A stretch of DNA of 64,000 nt from Glandiceps talaboti (lineage: Eukaryota; Hemichordata; Enteropneusta; Spengelidae). Made by a program: the position numbers and the translations under genes. Under the pieces are notes generated by a model. It made no database searches, had not been told where the DNA came from, and was given only the letters and a program-made list of their open reading frames with translations. The DNA is taken from positions 6,801,001 to 6,865,000 of the forward strand of contig NC_135566.1 in NCBI RefSeq assembly GCF_964340395.1, given 5' to 3'. Position 1 is the stretch's first letter. The number at the start of each line of letters is the position of its first letter. Of this stretch, positions 61,501-64,000 are shown piece by piece.

Positions 61501-61982
61501 TTCAATAAAATCACGAATTCTTATCGTAAGGAGCTCATAATTATCCAATCGTTGATCGAGTTGTAAAATATTCCCACGTTGATTGTCAATATTATAGCAG
61601 CAGCTGATGACCCAAGGTCAACATCCGGGTATTTTCATTATATACAGACCCCTTAGCATACGCATTGATAAATAATTAGAAATCAAAATAACTTTATTTT
61701 CTGGGATTTTATTTCATCTTTTTTGTCTCAAGAACATTTAAATTATATGATACGATGTATAATATGAAGTAATCTGTATGCAACATGCTTTATTTTTGAA
61801 TGTACAGAAACGCCTTTTCGGCCGTATTGCAAATATTGGTTGCTTAGAGGGTTTTACCAGGAAATCAACGAAACCACTTCTTACTCGTAATCTGTAGTAT
61901 AATCGGTCCGTCACGATCTACGACGATTTTGCACCATGATTTCGTGAATTTCAACTTCGCTTACAAGGTAAAGCATATATCG
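55535..61982. other. Intergenic region between the divergent PhnD-like and SH2B genes
   Basis: The two genes are transcribed away from each other, so both promoters lie here. Only simple repeats are recognised: GATT units near 56112-56139 and the 24-bp minisatellite. The stretches 55577-57218 and 58270-61982 hold no convincing exon on either strand and no RNA gene that could be recognised. Confidence 0.55.
57219..58268. repeat. 24-bp minisatellite, about 1.05 kb
   Basis: Unit ATGATGTCATCATATCTTAG followed by ATAC, with 21-bp variants lacking three bases. Units vary mainly at two sites (TCATCA/TCATTA and GATAC/GATGC). Because 24 and 21 are both multiples of three, long frames stay open on both strands (repeats such as MMSSYLRY), but this is repeat structure and not coding sequence. 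Confidence 0.96.
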
Positions 61983-62609
61983 ATGGAGAACGGCAGTGTG
62001 GGCAGCCATGAGGCAATTTCGACGGCGGTGGACTGGGCAGAGTTCTGTGAAAATCACGCCCAAGTTGCAGCCGCGGAGTTTGCCCGACATTTCCGTCACT
62101 TCATAACAGAACACCCTCAATACGAGGAACCGGAAGCAAGTAATAAGTTTGCACGAAGATATGTTGAACATTTTTTTGACCATTTCGAAGTTGAAACACA
62201 CAAAGGCTTCAATGCGTCGGGGGACACAAGGGGTACGCAGTTGAACGGCAGAAAGCTGGGAGAAATAGAGTTTAGCAACTCACACTTTGCCGAGGAGACA
62301 AATAATCAATTTCGGCATAGTTTACATTCCAAAGAGGAGAAATCGAAGCCACCACCGTCTTCCAAAATTACTGTCAGTAAGAAACTCTCATTTAGAAACA
62401 TGAAAGAAAGTGTCCGGGCGAAATTTCGAAGGCATTCGGAGGACAAGGATTTATCCAAACAACGTCCGAGACACGACATCTTGAAGGAAGGGATCGTCAA
62501 CCAGTTAATTGGAGAGGATCCACATGGAAGAAACAAATGGGAAAGGAGTCGATTGAGTCTGGTTAAAACTGATGGAGGACATATGCTAGAATTCTACAGC
62601 CCTCCGAAG
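61983..62609 (+). CDS. SH2B: SH2B-family adaptor protein, first coding exon (N-terminal 209 aa; gene continues)
   Basis: SH2B/Lnk/APS adaptors link receptor tyrosine kinases, insulin and cytokine/JAK signalling through a dimerisation domain, a PH domain and an SH2 domain. This exon encodes the Phe-zipper dimerisation domain (about 16-72, with WAEFCENHAQVAAAEFARHF and HPQYEEPEASNKFARRYVEH). A basic linker follows (SFRNMKESVRAKFRRHSEDK, about 135-160), then the start of the PH domain (about 170-209, ending MLEFYSPPK). It stops at a GT donor (GTGAGT at 62610) in phase 0. The rest of the PH domain and the SH2 domain must lie beyond the window. The ATG at 61983 is preferred over the in-frame ATG at 61929 because family conservation begins after it. 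A single SH2B gene is usual in invertebrates. Confidence 0.88.
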
Positions 62610-64000
62610 GTGAGTGGTTTCCTGTGTCAATTCTCTGAAATGATTAACACAATTAAACTGATGATTGTACTTTTCGCCCACCACAGTTTGACAATCTGGT
62701 GATATACTACTGCATGTAGTATGGCCTAAGTTTACATACATGTACATTATCAGGAGGTGATAATGAACCAAAGGAAGATCGGTGCTATCACTATGGCAAC
62801 GATCTTCATCTTCCTGTCAATGTTACATGTAAATTGAAGTCAATTCATCTGTTCTTAATCTTATCCCAACATGATTCTGGGTAGAATTTTCTTGGTATTA
62901 AGTCAGTATTTGGAGATATTTTGAGCCTTGATGAAATTAACCATCAAATTTGTGTGACTTGCACACAAGTGAGAATGAATAATAGATAGCAAATCTGCAG
63001 CATGACATAAACAGATCAACGTGTAGCTTATTTCCTCAAGAAGCCATTTGTAGGATTTACTACACACACTAGTTGGTTGTAACCTGAGGCAGACACCATA
63101 ATGTTATAAAGATCTGTGAACCGTGATGTCATCGTAGGAATCATGTAGGATGTAACAAATATACCTAATATCCAAATTGATTCAGTACAAATTTTGTGTA
63201 ATCTCTACATAGCCTAGTTAACACCATCACCTGCTTTGCCTCATCACATGCACCTGTTGATAACTTGGGTTCTAGAAGTTTCGAATACAGTAAATATGGT
63301 TTAGATGTTGATCAATTATATATATGATATGATTGTCATGGCTGCCAGCATTTTTTTTTTGTGTGTGTGTGTACATATTTTCCAGCTTTTCTTTCACATC
63401 ACTTCTCCATTATCCATTCTGTCCAAATTTGTCCAACATTTCTGTTTTCTGTAATTTTCTTGACAAAAATGATAAACTACTTTAAAACAGCCACTTAAAC
63501 CAGTTTTGTTTTTTTGTTGCTTTTTGAGGTGGGGGGGGGGGCATGACACGCAAATTTATCACAAACAGGATGTTTTTTTACAATGTAATGTCTCTCAGGA
63601 CTATGTACTTGTTGAAACAAGTGTTGTAAATAAATAGAAGCATTAACATACAGCATAATGAAAGAGTTCAAAGAGAGAGGAAACATCTACATTTTAGACG
63701 CACAACAACAAAAAAGAATATTAGTTCCACGCTAGAGTTATCAATTACTCCATTTTATCGTTTATTTTATGTAGAAAAGTCTTTGAATACAATGAAGAAG
63801 AACAGAGGATATCAAACTTAAATGTAAAATGAAAGTTGCTTTTTTTTTGGAATTCAGTATCCAGCCACACATATCAACAGCTCTTACCATTTTTTATCAG
63901 AAGTAAAAGAAATGTTTTAAGACAATAAAATGCAAAATGGCACAAAACTTTACTTTTTACAAAGTTTTAGAATTAACTGAACCCCAATTCAGTTGTTCTT
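62610..64000 (+). other. Intron of the SH2B gene (incomplete)
   Basis: No following PH-domain exon was recognised before the window ends. It contains short T and G runs (near 63350 and 63530) and nothing else that could be identified. Confidence 0.6.

Noticed and set aside
58270-61982. Possible additional gene between the minisatellite and SH2B
   Set aside because: Several 60-80 aa frames exist on both strands, but none resembles a known family or pairs with neighbours through consistent splice sites.
61911-62201. 96-aa frame on the minus strand opposite the SH2B exon
   Set aside because: It is the antisense shadow of a strongly conserved coding exon.

Overview
This is a eukaryotic nuclear window, almost certainly from an animal. 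Genes are broken by GT-AG introns into phase-consistent exons, there are TATA and AATAAA signals, and the AT-rich intergenic DNA is full of microsatellites, minisatellites and small inverted-repeat transposons. The gene content (fatty acid amide hydrolase of the FAAH-1 type, an SH2B-family adaptor, secreted hevein-like domain proteins and a PhnD-like binding protein) fits a marine invertebrate, either a non-vertebrate deuterostome or a spiralian. The species cannot be fixed from the sequence alone. No rRNA, tRNA or CRISPR was recognised.

Layout. 1-1956: non-coding DNA with microsatellites. 1957-11008 (+): a complete 15-exon FAAH gene (copy A, 590 aa). 12302-15277, 21436-25198 and 28218-32699 (+): three tandem paralogues for small secreted proteins with two, three and three hevein-like chitin-binding domains. 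Between them lie debris of further FAAH copies: a decayed pseudogene at 16577-20138, a damaged first exon at 26487 and an intact orphan first exon at 34532. 37355-45974 (+): a second complete 15-exon FAAH gene (copy C, 588 aa) whose exon lengths match copy A exactly except in the last exon. 45975-51276: intergenic DNA with minisatellites. 51277-55534 (-): a five-exon gene for a PhnD-like periplasmic-binding-fold protein (288 aa). 55535-61982: intergenic, with a 1.05-kb 24-bp minisatellite. 61983-62609 (+): first coding exon of an SH2B adaptor, which continues beyond the window.

History read from the sequence. A unit of [FAAH last exon - hevein gene - FAAH first exon and part of intron 1] has been tandemly copied. 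Its breakpoints lie in FAAH introns 1 and 14 and upstream of the hevein gene. This explains why FAAH ends and hevein genes alternate, why five FAAH first exons exist for two working genes, and why the region from about 10.5 to 35.6 kb is self-similar. Within the hevein genes every domain is one exon with phase 1 at both ends, so domains have been lost or gained without breaking the frame.

All exon boundaries were deduced by hand from splice consensus, reading-frame phase and paralogue comparison. There is no transcript evidence. The most notable items are the hevein-domain cluster, the bacterial-type PhnD-like gene, the set of FAAH first exons and a possible alternative catalytic-lysine exon in FAAH copy C.
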